A stretch of 43,600 nucleotides of DNA from CAZIPN01 sp964541225 (GTDB taxonomy: Bacteria > Actinomycetota > Coriobacteriia > Anaerosomatales > JAAXUF01): positions 1-43,600 of the forward strand of contig CAZIPN010000018.1 in assembly GCA_964541225.1 (NCBI GenBank), given 5' to 3'. Below, piece after piece: positions 1 to 7,436 of the stretch; the first letter of the stretch is position 1, and every line of letters begins with the position of its first letter. Position numbers and translations under genes: made by a program. The notes under the pieces were generated by a model. The model worked only from the letters and a program-made list of their open reading frames with translations, searched no databases and was not told the origin of the DNA.

Positions 1-1
1 C

Positions 2-907
2 ATGCGAGTACTCGTAGTTGTGAACACCCGTTCAGGTGGCGGAGACGCCGGCTTGTACAACTACGTGCGTGTGCTCGGCGCAACCGGTGCCGAGATCACA
101 ATGCGATTTTGCGACACCACGACCGCACTCGAGGAACTCGTTCGCGACGCGACTCACTTCGACAGACTCGTTGCCGCCGGAGGCGACGGCACGGCGTCGG
201 CACTTTGCTACGCGGTGCGCAACACTCGGGTTCCCGTACTCGTCTACCCTGCCGGAACAGCCAACCTGCTCGCCCAGAACCTCGCCATGCCCGCCGAGCC
301 GCGCCAACTGGCTGAAGTGACGCTTCGCGGGCAGGTGGTCTCGTTCGATCTCGGGGAACTCGAGCGTTCTACCGGCGTCGGAACAACCACCATCAAGACC
401 GGCTTCGCGATCATGGCTGGAGCCGGGTACGACGCCTCCATCATGGAATCTGCCCGCCCTCTCAAGGGCAACCTTGGTGCAGCCGCCTACCTCGTTGCCG
501 CAGTCTCGAACCTCGCTCCAACCACTGCTCGATTCGAGCTCACTCTGGACGGCCACGAGATCACCGCCGAAGGGATTGCCGTTCTCATCGTCAACTTCGG
601 GCGCATCCAGTTCGACGTTCCCGTTGCGGTTGGCGCGGATCCACGCGACGGGATGCTGCAAGTGGCGATCGTACGCACCCGCAATGTCGCTGCGCTGTTG
701 CCAGCCCTGGTGGCCGGCATCTCGGGCGCGAACAAGCTGCCCGGTATTGATGTGTATGCCGCAGCCCACATCTCCGTCGTGTCCACTCCGCCGCTGCCGA
801 TCCAGTACGACGGGGAGACCGTCGAGGCCACGACGCCGTTTAGCGCACGCGTGCTCCCTCATTCGGCAACACTTCTTCTGCCAAGTGACTCGCCCTACGC
901 ACGCTAG
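2..907 (+). CDS. Diacylglycerol kinase family lipid kinase (DagK/YegS type)
   Basis: The 301-residue product opens with a short beta strand and VNTRSGGG. It carries the diagnostic AAGGDGTASAL nucleotide-binding loop near residues 57-67 and a second glycine-rich stretch, MAGAGYDASIME, near 138-149. This is the DAGK catalytic fold, which uses ATP to phosphorylate diacylglycerol or a related lipid on the cytoplasmic face of the membrane. The length is normal for the family (about 290-310). The ATG lies one base inside the window, so neither the ribosome binding site nor a longer start can be judged. It is one of the few plus-strand genes here and converges with the protease gene that ends 76 bases further on. 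The lipid substrate cannot be told from sequence; sphingoid or polyprenyl lipids are alternatives. Confidence 0.88.
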   Translation: MRVLVVVNTRSGGGDAGLYNYVRVLGATGAEITMRFCDTTTALEELVRDATHFDRLVAAGGDGTASALCYAVRNTRVPVLVYPAGTANLLAQNLAMPAEPRQLAEVTLRGQVVSFDLGELERSTGVGTTTIKTGFAIMAGAGYDASIMESARPLKGNLGAAAYLVAAVSNLAPTTARFELTLDGHEITAEGIAVLIVNFGRIQFDVPVAVGADPRDGMLQVAIVRTRNVAALLPALVAGISGANKLPGIDVYAAAHISVVSTPPLPIQYDGETVEATTPFSARVLPHSATLLLPSDSPYAR

Positions 908-982
908 GCTGTCGCCAGTGTGCAGACTGCGAGCGTCGCCCACGCCGGCGCAACCGCGCCCGGCGCCTCACACTCCACAGCG

Positions 983-1804
983 CTACCGTACGCTGTACTC
1001 AACCTGTGCTTCCTCAAGAACCGCCCTCACCTCGTCGACGTGCGTGGCGGCGCCGACATTGAGGAACTGCCGCTCGGACACGACCTCATCGCCCGCCGAG
1101 AACTGCGCGTCAAAACCAAGGTCCAAGTGAGTTGTGTGCGACTGCAGACCGCAAACCCTCCCGTTCGCATCGAGCAGCGGTCCCCCGCTTTGCCCCCGAA
1201 GCCCGGGCGTGGATGTCGCGATGAACGTGGCCCCTGGATTGCCGTCTTCCCCCGACACCCGATGGAAACGCGAAACGATGCCATCTAGAGCGAAAGAGGG
1301 AATGGGAAACGCTCCTGTCGGCAGCGAGAACTCAGTGCGATCGTCGTCCCATCCAGCCTTGATGTCGTGAAACGGATACCCGAGTCTACAGACCGACGTC
1401 CCTTGGGAGATTGGGTGCCGAGTGCAGTCGCGCAGCACTGGATACTCGGCGACTGTCGAACCGTCGAAAGGCTCCAACTTGATCGCAGCGATGTCTGCGA
1501 TCGGGCGTACCACCGCTTGCGTCAGACGAGGCCGGGTGGCTTCAAACCCGGGAAGCACCCATATCTCCGCATGATCAACGCACACGCCGTGATCACCGGG
1601 CGGTGCGGAGCCAACACCCTCATCCGCTTCTCGCTGCACCGCCAGAATCTCGTTGACGACATGTGCCGACGTGATGGCCCAGCCGGCGGGATTCAGGATG
1701 ACGAACGCTCCAATGGTGGAGTAGACCTGCCCGCATTCCCGCCGCCTCAGACCGACGTAGGGAAACGTGAAATGGCTTGCCGAACGAATCGCTTGCGCGA
1801 ACAT
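983..1804 (-). CDS. Trypsin-like serine protease (S1-family fold)
   Basis: A 273-residue protein with the chymotrypsin-fold catalytic triad: His in GWAITSAHVV, Asp in ADIAAIKLE and Ser in GLRGQSGGPLLD. I chose the ATG at 1804 because AAAGG sits about 9 bases upstream; the longer open frame adds 25 unconvincing residues. No signal peptide or membrane segment is visible and there is no PDZ domain, so it differs from HtrA/DegP. It looks like a stand-alone cytoplasmic trypsin-like peptidase, or one exported by an unrecognised route. No neighbour suggests a substrate. The cysteines (GVCVDH, DCTRH, RVCGLQ) could pair if the protein is exported. The protease fold is secure from the three motifs; the role is unknown. 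Confidence 0.82.
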   Translation of the reverse strand: MFAQAIRSASHFTFPYVGLRRRECGQVYSTIGAFVILNPAGWAITSAHVVNEILAVQREADEGVGSAPPGDHGVCVDHAEIWVLPGFEATRPRLTQAVVRPIADIAAIKLEPFDGSTVAEYPVLRDCTRHPISQGTSVCRLGYPFHDIKAGWDDDRTEFSLPTGAFPIPSFALDGIVSRFHRVSGEDGNPGATFIATSTPGLRGQSGGPLLDANGRVCGLQSHTTHLDLGFDAQFSAGDEVVSERQFLNVGAATHVDEVRAVLEEAQVEYSVR

Positions 1805-1895
1805 GCCGGATGCCTTTCGCCGAGAACAGCGAGTGAAGAATACCAGAGCCGGTGCGCGCCGCACGCGCAAGCATCCCAATCAGCTCCGCGGACCC

Positions 1896-2813
1896 CTAGC
1901 GGCGACGGAAATACGTCATCTTCGACTTGGCGGACGCGGAGTGCGCGGTGACACGATAGTGACCCCGGCGCAGCGTGTGAGTGGTCGAATACGTAGCGGC
2001 ACCGTGGTGCACGCTCACTGAGTACCGGCTGACAACTCGCCAGTGCCTTCCAACCTTGCGCTCCACAACAAGCTTCACGCACGTGGATCCCGTCGTCCTC
2101 GGCATGTTCCCGCGGAAACTCACATGCTTCCCTCGTACGTGCACTCTCGGCGCCGAGAGCCACGCCTTGGACACAGCGGCGCTGGCAACGACAAATGCGG
2201 CGGAATGCGAACACCGCTCCCCATTGCCGGCAGCATCCACACTGCCCCACGTGAGTACGTGTCTACCGGGACCAACACGCACGGTCACCTTCGGGTCTGA
2301 CAACGACACAGACGCCGTAGTCTTCGCGCCGTGGTCGAGCACATACCAGACCTTCCCCGGGCCGGATGTCGCGTCTGTGACGGTTATCGTGATGAGCGCG
2401 GTTCCCGCATACGTTGAATGCACGTTCGACGTACTCGTGGGACATGTGCGATCAATCCCAAACTCAATGGGGCTCGCGAAACCGCCCCACGTACCCTGAG
2501 CCTCAACCACATAGTGACCATCGCAACGGAGCTTGAGAGTCGAGGTCGAGGCAACAGACACACTCGCGCCCCCATTGCGTGCGAAGCTAATCGCCGCAAT
2601 GTCGTATGCGCCCCCCATGACCGGATCGTCCCAAGTGATGCCGCGAAACGTAACTTTGACAGGAACGTTGTACCAGCCTGCCGTAGCGCTATTGTGCCGT
2701 GCTATGACGGTGGCGTTGACGCTGGGCGGTGCGGCAACCGCTACCGCGGGCGCGATCGTCCCCACGGCGACAACCACCGCAAACGCAACAAGCGGAATCC
2801 GAATTCCCCGCAC
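1896..2813 (-). CDS. Secreted Ig-like/adhesin-type protein of unknown function
   Basis: The start is set at a GTG at 2813 because GGAGG lies 7 bases upstream. This gives a classic signal peptide: RGIRIP, a hydrophobic run VAFAVVVAVG, then a probable cleavage after AVAVA before APPS. The mature part (about 275 residues) is beta-rich, with repeated Ig-like signatures such as GIDRTCPTS followed by ITVTDATSGPGKVWYVLD and HVLTWGSVDAAGNGE, which resemble the bacterial 'cell-surface Ig' repeats that end in DxAGN. Four cysteines in two spaced pairs could form disulfides. The C-terminus is very basic (TYFRRR). No LPxTG, PEP-CTERM or cell-wall binding motif is present. I do not recognise a specific family. 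Extracytoplasmic location is well supported, function is not. Confidence 0.72.
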   Translation of the reverse strand: MRGIRIPLVAFAVVVAVGTIAPAVAVAAPPSVNATVIARHNSATAGWYNVPVKVTFRGITWDDPVMGGAYDIAAISFARNGGASVSVASTSTLKLRCDGHYVVEAQGTWGGFASPIEFGIDRTCPTSTSNVHSTYAGTALITITVTDATSGPGKVWYVLDHGAKTTASVSLSDPKVTVRVGPGRHVLTWGSVDAAGNGERCSHSAAFVVASAAVSKAWLSAPRVHVRGKHVSFRGNMPRTTGSTCVKLVVERKVGRHWRVVSRYSVSVHHGAATYSTTHTLRRGHYRVTAHSASAKSKMTYFRRR

Positions 2814-3259
2814 TCTCGACCCTCCAGCTCCGGTTGCACGTCCCGTTGCATGCAACACGCATCGCACCTGAGGTTACACCCTCGTCCACAATAGGCAAGT
2901 GCCGCGCCAACATGCCAAGGACATGGCACAACACACCCGTGCTGCGGCCTTCGGCGGCTCTTGAGACACGTCACTCCAGGAATCGGCGTCAACCGCAAGC
3001 GCGCGTCCACAGCCGAGGGCGTTGTCTGCAAGGCGACCGCGAATCGCAGGATCACAACCCCCCAGCGTGGTCGCGGTGACCAGGAACACAGACTCGTGCA
3101 CAACACCGGACTCGCTCGGTCCTGCCAACACGCCTGCGAGATGCTCGATCGTGCGCTTGAACCGCCTGCGTGGCGTGACAGAACCGTCCACCAAGCACCG
3201 CCACTGCTTGCCGACCCATGGATCCAGGACTCAGCTACGCCGAATGAAGGTGCATCGCC
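2814..3259. other. 446-base interval with no supported gene
   Basis: Short open frames exist on both strands (for example 2874-3194 minus), but none has a good ribosome binding site or a recognisable protein. The only clear element is the GGAGG at about 2821-2825 serving the GTG at 2813. It may hold the promoter of the secreted-protein gene or a decayed gene. I saw no repeats or strong hairpin. Confidence 0.4.
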
Positions 3260-4483
3260 CTAATCGGACTCGGGCTGAGCGGGTTCGTCCTTCTCGGCAC
3301 CCGACTCTCTGTCCTCCGGCTGACCGTGCAGAACCTTGTCGACCTTCTCGGCAATGATTCGTTGAAGATCGGTGCCATTCAGCGCCGGACCGTCGGGCTC
3401 CTGTGCTGCCTCTTCAGCTGCGGGCGTCTCCGACTCTTCAGCTGCGGGCGGTGTCTCCGCCTCGACGGCTGCAGGTGTCTCGACGATGGAATCGGCTTCC
3501 GACGCAGCGCTCGTTTCCGTCGTCGGCTCAGGCGCGGCGGACTCAGCCTCAGTAGGTTCGGCAACGGCAGGTTCGGCCGCTTCCTCAACTGCGGCCTCTG
3601 CTGAACCTTCCTCGGCAACGATCATCCCGGATGTTGGCCGCATCAGCTCTCTGGGGTTGTACACCGCAACCTGCTGAAACTCAGGGATCGTTGCGCCCGC
3701 ACGCCCGAACATGAAGATCGACTCGGCAACCTGCTGCTTGACGGTGTCGGCGGTCTCCCTGCTCATGCTGCCCGAAGCCGCAAGTTCCTCGACTTCGTCT
3801 GCAACAGGAAGCGACTCCGCAATGAGCTTCATCCGATCTTCGGTTCTGTCCTCTCGGAAGAAGACCACGCGATCCCAGAAGCTAAGCACAACATCCCTCA
3901 CACGCTCGATGACTCGCACGTTGCCGAGGAAGTCGAAAGACTTGTCCCCACCAGAGTCGCACGCAACAACAGACACGTGCGCGTTTGGCTCCGCAAGGAT
4001 CTGCGCACACGCGCTATACAGCGTCCCAATCGAATTCAGTACCAGTGCGAGGCGCTCGGGAGTCGATGAGTCTCCATCCTCGAGTACCAACACGGTGAGT
4101 CGGCCAGGCAGCTCTATGCCCTCGCCAGTGACGACGGCGTCGCTCTCACGTACCAAGAGTGCCGAGAGGAGTTTTGGCAGCTCGTCTTGCGCGAAGCGTG
4201 CGTTCCGGTGCATCTCACTGATCGGACGAAGCATCTCCGGATCTCGGTTCGCGCCCTCAGACAGTGCCTTCGCCCAGAAGGCCGGATCATCGAGCTGCTC
4301 CAGCCCGAGCACTCCGATAACACGATCCTCGGGGGCACCAAATGACTGTCGCCGAGCAACCCAGTCCGCATGCGCACACACGAGCTCAGTGGTATCCATG
4401 CGCGCCAGCGCGCTCATGACATGCGAACTCACCAGCGCCTCGGCGACATTCTGCACTGCTTGAACGATCTCAACTCGTCGCAT
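3260..4483 (-). CDS. Unrecognised 407-residue protein with Ala/Glu/Pro-rich acidic tail
   Basis: The ATG at 4483 follows a strong GAGGAGGG, so I reject the longer frame. Residues 1 to about 270 look like a soluble alpha/beta domain with no signal peptide or membrane helix. A Rossmann-like part contains the strands LTVLVLEDGD and HVSVVACDSGGD; a helical part follows around REDRTEDRMKLIAESL. Residues about 285-365 are a low-complexity linker made almost entirely of Ala, Glu, Pro, Ser and Thr. A short terminal segment, DLQRIIAEKVDKVLHG, is predicted to be a helix and could be a docking peptide on a flexible arm. The gene stands alone between the secreted protein and a tRNA cluster. I do not recognise the family and assign no function. 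Confidence 0.7.
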   Translation of the reverse strand: MRRVEIVQAVQNVAEALVSSHVMSALARMDTTELVCAHADWVARRQSFGAPEDRVIGVLGLEQLDDPAFWAKALSEGANRDPEMLRPISEMHRNARFAQDELPKLLSALLVRESDAVVTGEGIELPGRLTVLVLEDGDSSTPERLALVLNSIGTLYSACAQILAEPNAHVSVVACDSGGDKSFDFLGNVRVIERVRDVVLSFWDRVVFFREDRTEDRMKLIAESLPVADEVEELAASGSMSRETADTVKQQVAESIFMFGRAGATIPEFQQVAVYNPRELMRPTSGMIVAEEGSAEAAVEEAAEPAVAEPTEAESAAPEPTTETSAASEADSIVETPAAVEAETPPAAEESETPAAEEAAQEPDGPALNGTDLQRIIAEKVDKVLHGQPEDRESGAEKDEPAQPESD

Positions 4484-4820
4484 CGTTTGCCCTCCTCGCG
4501 TGTGCGGCCCACATTCGCGTGCGATGCGCGCCGCACATCCCCCATAAAGGTTGCGTAAGCGAAGCCCCACACGTGATTTTGCGCTATGGAAGGCCTATTC
4601 GTCCAGCTCGTAGGGGCAGAATCCACAGCCGTGCAATGAAATATGATGGCTCTTTGGACTCTTTTTCCTGCTACTTGTGCCTGTGGGCAAGAAACTGCTG
4701 AAAGACGACAACTTATGCCCGTTGGACACCGAGACCGCCAGGACGGCTGTTGACCCACGTCAATGCCACCCAAACACCGTTCGGCCCGTCGCGACGCGCC
4801 CAGCAAGTCGTCCCAAAATG
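4484..4820. other. Intergenic stretch between the 407-residue gene and tRNA-Val
   Basis: It includes the ribosome binding site at about 4488-4495 for the minus-strand gene to the left. I find no convincing sigma-70 promoter, RNA fold or open frame with a start signal in the rest. Confidence 0.35.
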
Positions 4821-4849
4821 CGAGGCCCCGGCGGTTCGCCGAGGCCTCG
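4821..4849 (-). terminator. Probable intrinsic terminator of tRNA-Val
   Basis: On the minus strand, 10 bases past the tRNA CCA end, a GC-rich hairpin forms from CGAGGCC paired with GGCCTCG, with an inner GGCG/CGCC pairing. It is followed by CATTTTGGG, a short T-run. Position and structure fit termination of the single-gene tRNA transcript. Confidence 0.65.
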
Positions 4850-4859
4850 TTCACATCCA

Positions 4860-4934
4860 TGGTGGGCGATAGAGGATTTGAACCTCTGACCCCTTCCGTG
4901 TCAAGGAAGTGCTCTCCCCCTGAGCTAATCGCCC
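4860..4934 (-). tRNA. tRNA-Val (anticodon GAC)
   Basis: The minus strand reads a 75-base cloverleaf including an encoded CCA. The acceptor arm is GGGCGAT with ATCGCCC, the D-arm contains TTAGCTCAG, the anticodon stem is CTTCC/GGAAG around TTGACAC (anticodon GAC), and the T-arm contains GGTTCAAATCC. There is no variable-arm extension. It is transcribed away from tRNA-Gly. Confidence 0.95.
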
Positions 4935-4963
4935 ATTCGCCGTTCCGCAGAGCAGCGGACGAT

Positions 4964-4982
4964 AGTGTAGCAAAGCTACACT
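4964..4982 (-). promoter_or_regulatory. Inverted repeat with extended -10 element upstream of tRNA-Val
   Basis: AGTGTAGC-AAA-GCTACACT is a perfect 8-3-8 inverted repeat. On the minus strand it supplies TTGCTACACT, which fits an extended -10 (TGN + TACACT) about 29 bases before the mature tRNA. The same TTGCTACACT string occurs upstream of tRNA-Leu at about 28967-28976. The -35 region is poor. The promoter role is inferred from this repeat occurrence. Confidence 0.45.
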
Positions 4983-5034
4983 CGAAGGGAAGTCCTCGCC
5001 AGCAACAACGGCCAGCACCTGCCCAAATCCGACC

Positions 5035-5063
5035 TTGCACACCCCCAAAGGTGCCGCTAGACT
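5035..5063 (+). promoter_or_regulatory. Sigma-70-type promoter of the tRNA-Gly/tRNA-Cys unit
   Basis: TTGCAC (5035-5040) and TAGACT (5058-5063) are separated by 17 bases. The -10 box ends 11 bases before the first base of tRNA-Gly, which places the start point just ahead of the mature tRNA. Confidence 0.7.
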
Positions 5064-5074
5064 AGCCGTTGCGC

Positions 5075-5150
5075 GCGGACGTGGCTCAGCTGGTAGAGCA
5101 CAACCTTGCCAAGGTTGGGGTCGCGGGTTCGAATCCCGTCGTCCGCTCCA
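5075..5150 (+). tRNA. tRNA-Gly (anticodon GCC)
   Basis: A 76-base cloverleaf with encoded CCA. The acceptor pairs GCGGACG with CGTCCGC, the anticodon stem CAACC/GGTTG encloses TTGCCAA (anticodon GCC), and the T-arm has GGGTTCGAATCCC. It is followed 91 bases later by tRNA-Cys, probably in the same transcript. Confidence 0.96.
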
Positions 5151-5241
5151 TCGACCCCCCTCGGAGGCTGGTCACGAGCTCGGCAACCCGGGTCTCAGCG
5201 ACTGGCCTTCGCTTTGACAACGCGGCGGAACCGCCCAGGAT

Positions 5242-5315
5242 GGCGACGTGGCCAAGTGGCAAGGCAGGGGCCTGCAAAGCCCTTATCCCCAGTTCGAATC
5301 TGGGCGTCGCCTCCA
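5242..5315 (+). tRNA. tRNA-Cys (anticodon GCA)
   Basis: A 74-base cloverleaf with encoded CCA. The acceptor pairs GGCGACG with CGTCGCC, and the anticodon loop CTGCAAA gives GCA. The T-arm contains AGTTCGAATCT. It is likely co-transcribed with tRNA-Gly and ends at the hairpin 9 bases downstream. Confidence 0.96.
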
Positions 5316-5324
5316 GAGAACATC

Positions 5325-5352
5325 ACGGCCGACGAGCATCCTCGTCGGCCGT
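5325..5352 (+). terminator. Hairpin terminator after tRNA-Cys
   Basis: A perfect 12-base-pair stem, ACGGCCGACGAG with its complement, closes a CATC loop. Only a weak T-rich tract (TGCTTCCT) follows, so termination efficiency is uncertain, but the stem and its place right after the tRNA support the call. Confidence 0.65.
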
Positions 5353-5469
5353 TGCTTCCTGTGGTGCCCCCCGCGTCTCGCTCTTCGCCTCCCAGGACCC
5401 AAGGCAGATACACCAACAACCGGCCCGGCATCCTTCTGCCATCCGGTCGTAGTACTCGGCTTGATCAGA

Positions 5470-5622
5470 CTAGCTGGCGTACTTGAGCTGCACGCGCTTC
5501 GTCTGCTCGAGACTCGTGAGGCTCTGCTCGATCTTGCCAGGGTCAGCGATGTTGTCCAACGCCCACTTCACGATCTCGGCGGGCACATGAGGAAAGCGCG
5601 CCTTCGCTTGAGCCAGGGTCAT
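5470..5622 (-). CDS. Small conserved-looking hypothetical protein, 50 residues
   Basis: An ATG at 5622 with GGAGG four bases upstream encodes a 50-residue soluble peptide, starting MTLAQAKARFPHVPAEI and ending VQLKYAS. It has two likely helices and no cysteines or membrane segment. A longer frame starting at GTG 5700 would add a valine/alanine-rich hydrophobic stretch, but that stretch is just a translated simple repeat and has no ribosome binding site. The gene lies 139 bases beyond the ubiX stop and could be the last gene of that operon. I do not recognise the family; the good Shine-Dalgarno site and regular composition are the support. Confidence 0.5.
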   Translation of the reverse strand: MTLAQAKARFPHVPAEIVKWALDNIADPGKIEQSLTSLEQTKRVQLKYAS

Positions 5623-5632
5623 GGCTCCTCCT

Positions 5633-5673
5633 TCTACTACGACGACTACTGCTACGACTACTGCTACGACTAC
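5633..5673. repeat. Short tandem repeat, 12-base unit GACTACTGCTAC
   Basis: The unit is present as copies at 5644-5655 and 5656-5667, with a half copy at 5668-5673. Degenerate TAC/GAC triplets extend it to the left. It lies immediately upstream of the small minus-strand gene and ends just before its ribosome binding site. Confidence 0.8.
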
Positions 5674-5761
5674 CAGTGAAACGACGACCCTTACGAACAC
5701 GAGTGTCCATTCCGCCCACAGCTGGCGTCAAGCGGGGCACTCGACGGCCGACACCGAACCG

Positions 5762-6382
5762 TCACTTTGCGTGAGCGCCTTCACCCCAACGTTTGAAGAG
5801 TCTGTGGTCAACCTCGAGCAAGTCGAGCACCTTGCCGACGACGTAGTTCACGAGGTCGTCGATGGACTCTGGCTTCGCGTAAAACGCTGGCATCGCCGGC
5901 GCAATGATCGCTCCAGCCTCGGCCGCGGCTGTGAGGTTGCGGAGGTGCACCAGCGACAGCGGCGTCTCGCGCGCAACAAGCACCAGCGGCCTTCGCTCCT
6001 TGAGCATCACGTCGGCGGCTCGTTGCGCCAGGTCACCAGCCAGACCCTGCGCAACGGCGGCGACGAAACCCATAGAGCACGGCGCCACGACCATAGCATC
6101 AACATGGTGTGAACCCGAGGCGATTGCGTCGAAGAGATCACCCGGATCCACGACGCGCAGATGGTCTGCGGACGGCAATTCAAGAAACGTCGCAAGCGCG
6201 ACTGCCGAGACCGCCGAGCCCCCATCGGGAAGTTCCAATCCCAGCTCGAAAGCAGCAACGTCCCGACCCGCCCGCGTGAATACGACGGTCACGTCGTGCC
6301 CAGCAACCGCAAGTTGTTCGATCAAGCGCAAGCCATAGCAGCTGCCCGAAGCACCTGTAACGGCAACAACGCAGTTGCCCAT
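5762..6382 (-). CDS. ubiX: UbiX-type flavin prenyltransferase
   Basis: A 206-residue flavoprotein of the UbiX/Pad1 family, which attaches a dimethylallyl group to FMN to make the prenylated FMN cofactor needed by UbiD decarboxylases. Seen here: the N-terminal VAVTGASGSCYGLRLIEQL flavin loop, the central MVVAPCSMGFVAAVAQG stretch, and the C-terminal VARETPLSLVHLRNL and PAMPAFYAKPESIDDLVNYVVGK motifs (shown in part). The length is typical (about 190-210). It lies 16 bases after the UbiA-like stop, with GAAGGG ahead of the ATG, so it is co-transcribed with the UbiA and UbiD genes. In that setting it supplies prenyl-FMN to the neighbouring UbiD protein in menaquinone synthesis. Confidence 0.93.
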   Translation of the reverse strand: MGNCVVAVTGASGSCYGLRLIEQLAVAGHDVTVVFTRAGRDVAAFELGLELPDGGSAVSAVALATFLELPSADHLRVVDPGDLFDAIASGSHHVDAMVVAPCSMGFVAAVAQGLAGDLAQRAADVMLKERRPLVLVARETPLSLVHLRNLTAAAEAGAIIAPAMPAFYAKPESIDDLVNYVVGKVLDLLEVDHRLFKRWGEGAHAK

Positions 6383-6398
6383 TGTCGACCCTTCTTCT

Positions 6399-7436
6399 CT
6401 AGGCCAAGAACCTATCGGCGATTCCGCCGAGCAGAACCACGACTGCGACCATGCCGTTCACGTTGAAGAACGCCGCATCGACCCGCGAAAGATCCCTCGG
6501 CGAGATGATGGCATTCTCGTAGATCAGAAGCGCTGCCGCGATCGCGACTCCCACGTAGTATGCCCAGCCTACACCGAGCACTTCACCACCCAGCACAAAC
6601 AACACCACCGTCACGGCGTGCGCCAACCTGGTGACCGTAAGGCCGGCGGCGATCCCAAAGTCGGCGGGTACCGAGTGAATCCCGTCTCGAACATCGCACT
6701 CGTAGTCCTGCGTGGAGTAGATGATGTCGAACCCAGCTGTCCAGATCGCGACGCCTGCACCGAGCAACCACGGCGCAGGATTCAAGAGCGGAGCCCCCAC
6801 GGCAGCCCAGCCTCCAAGCACTCCCAACCCCAGACACACGCCGAGCCAGAAATGGCAGAGCCACGTGAATCGCTTCAAGTAGGGATAGGCCGCGAAGAAC
6901 ATCAGTGGGACCGGCCACAGCACGTGAGTGATCGGCGCGAGTTGGAAGCACGCACCGACGTAGGCAGCCAAGACAACCAACGCGAACACCCACAACTCCC
7001 AACGAGAAATCGTCCCCGCAGGAATTGGCCTTCCAGCCGTGCGAGGATTGCGCGCGTCAATCTCGGCGTCCACAGCCCGGTTCAGCACGAACGCGAAGCT
7101 ACGCGCGCCAACCATTGCAACGGTGATCCATATGAGCGCCCACCACCCCGGCCAGCCGTGCGGCGTGAACAGGCCCCAGGGATCCCACAGGCTGCGAACC
7201 GGAATCGCCGCCGCAAGCTTCGCGTACGTCGCAGGCGACGTGTGAAGCTGTGCCGCCGCGCCGGCCTGCACGACCGCCGCACCATACAGCGCGCCGAGAT
7301 AGGCGTACGGCAGAGCAAAGATGGAGTGCTCGAACTTGACCAGCTCGGCGAATGTCCTGATCCTGCCTGGCTTACTGGTGCTTGGACTCGACGGTCCGGA
7401 AGGTTGCTCGCTGGGGGTGTCTCGCGTTTCACTCAC
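6399..7436 (-). CDS. mqnP: UbiA-family polyprenyltransferase, probably menaquinone (MqnP type)
   Basis: An integral-membrane aromatic prenyltransferase of 345 residues. The first Asp-rich motif is NRAVDAEIDARNPRT (near residue 119) and the second is STQDYECDVRDG (near 240). Both bind the Mg-diphosphate of the isoprenoid donor. Eight or nine hydrophobic helices follow a polar, Ser/Pro-rich N-terminus of about 28 residues. The GTG start overlaps the UbiD stop as GTGA, showing translational coupling. Next to UbiD and UbiX proteins, and with no ubiquinone genes in sight, the likely role is prenylation of 1,4-dihydroxy-6-naphthoate in the futalosine route. A classical 4-hydroxybenzoate role is less likely in this lineage but cannot be excluded from sequence alone. 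Confidence 0.87.
   Translation of the reverse strand: MSETRDTPSEQPSGPSSPSTSKPGRIRTFAELVKFEHSIFALPYAYLGALYGAAVVQAGAAAQLHTSPATYAKLAAAIPVRSLWDPWGLFTPHGWPGWWALIWITVAMVGARSFAFVLNRAVDAEIDARNPRTAGRPIPAGTISRWELWVFALVVLAAYVGACFQLAPITHVLWPVPLMFFAAYPYLKRFTWLCHFWLGVCLGLGVLGGWAAVGAPLLNPAPWLLGAGVAIWTAGFDIIYSTQDYECDVRDGIHSVPADFGIAAGLTVTRLAHAVTVVLFVLGGEVLGVGWAYYVGVAIAAALLIYENAIISPRDLSRVDAAFFNVNGMVAVVVLLGGIADRFLA

Noticed and set aside
2874..3194. 106-residue minus-strand frame in the 2.8-3.3 kb gap
   Set aside because: No ribosome binding site and no recognisable protein; could be gene debris but cannot be supported.
5633..5673. CRISPR array
   Set aside because: Only about 2.5 copies of a 12-base unit with no spacers; no cas genes are in the window.
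5623..5700. N-terminal poly-valine extension of the small protein as a real membrane helix
   Set aside because: It is translated from a simple repeat and its GTG lacks a good ribosome binding site, while the internal ATG has GGAGG.
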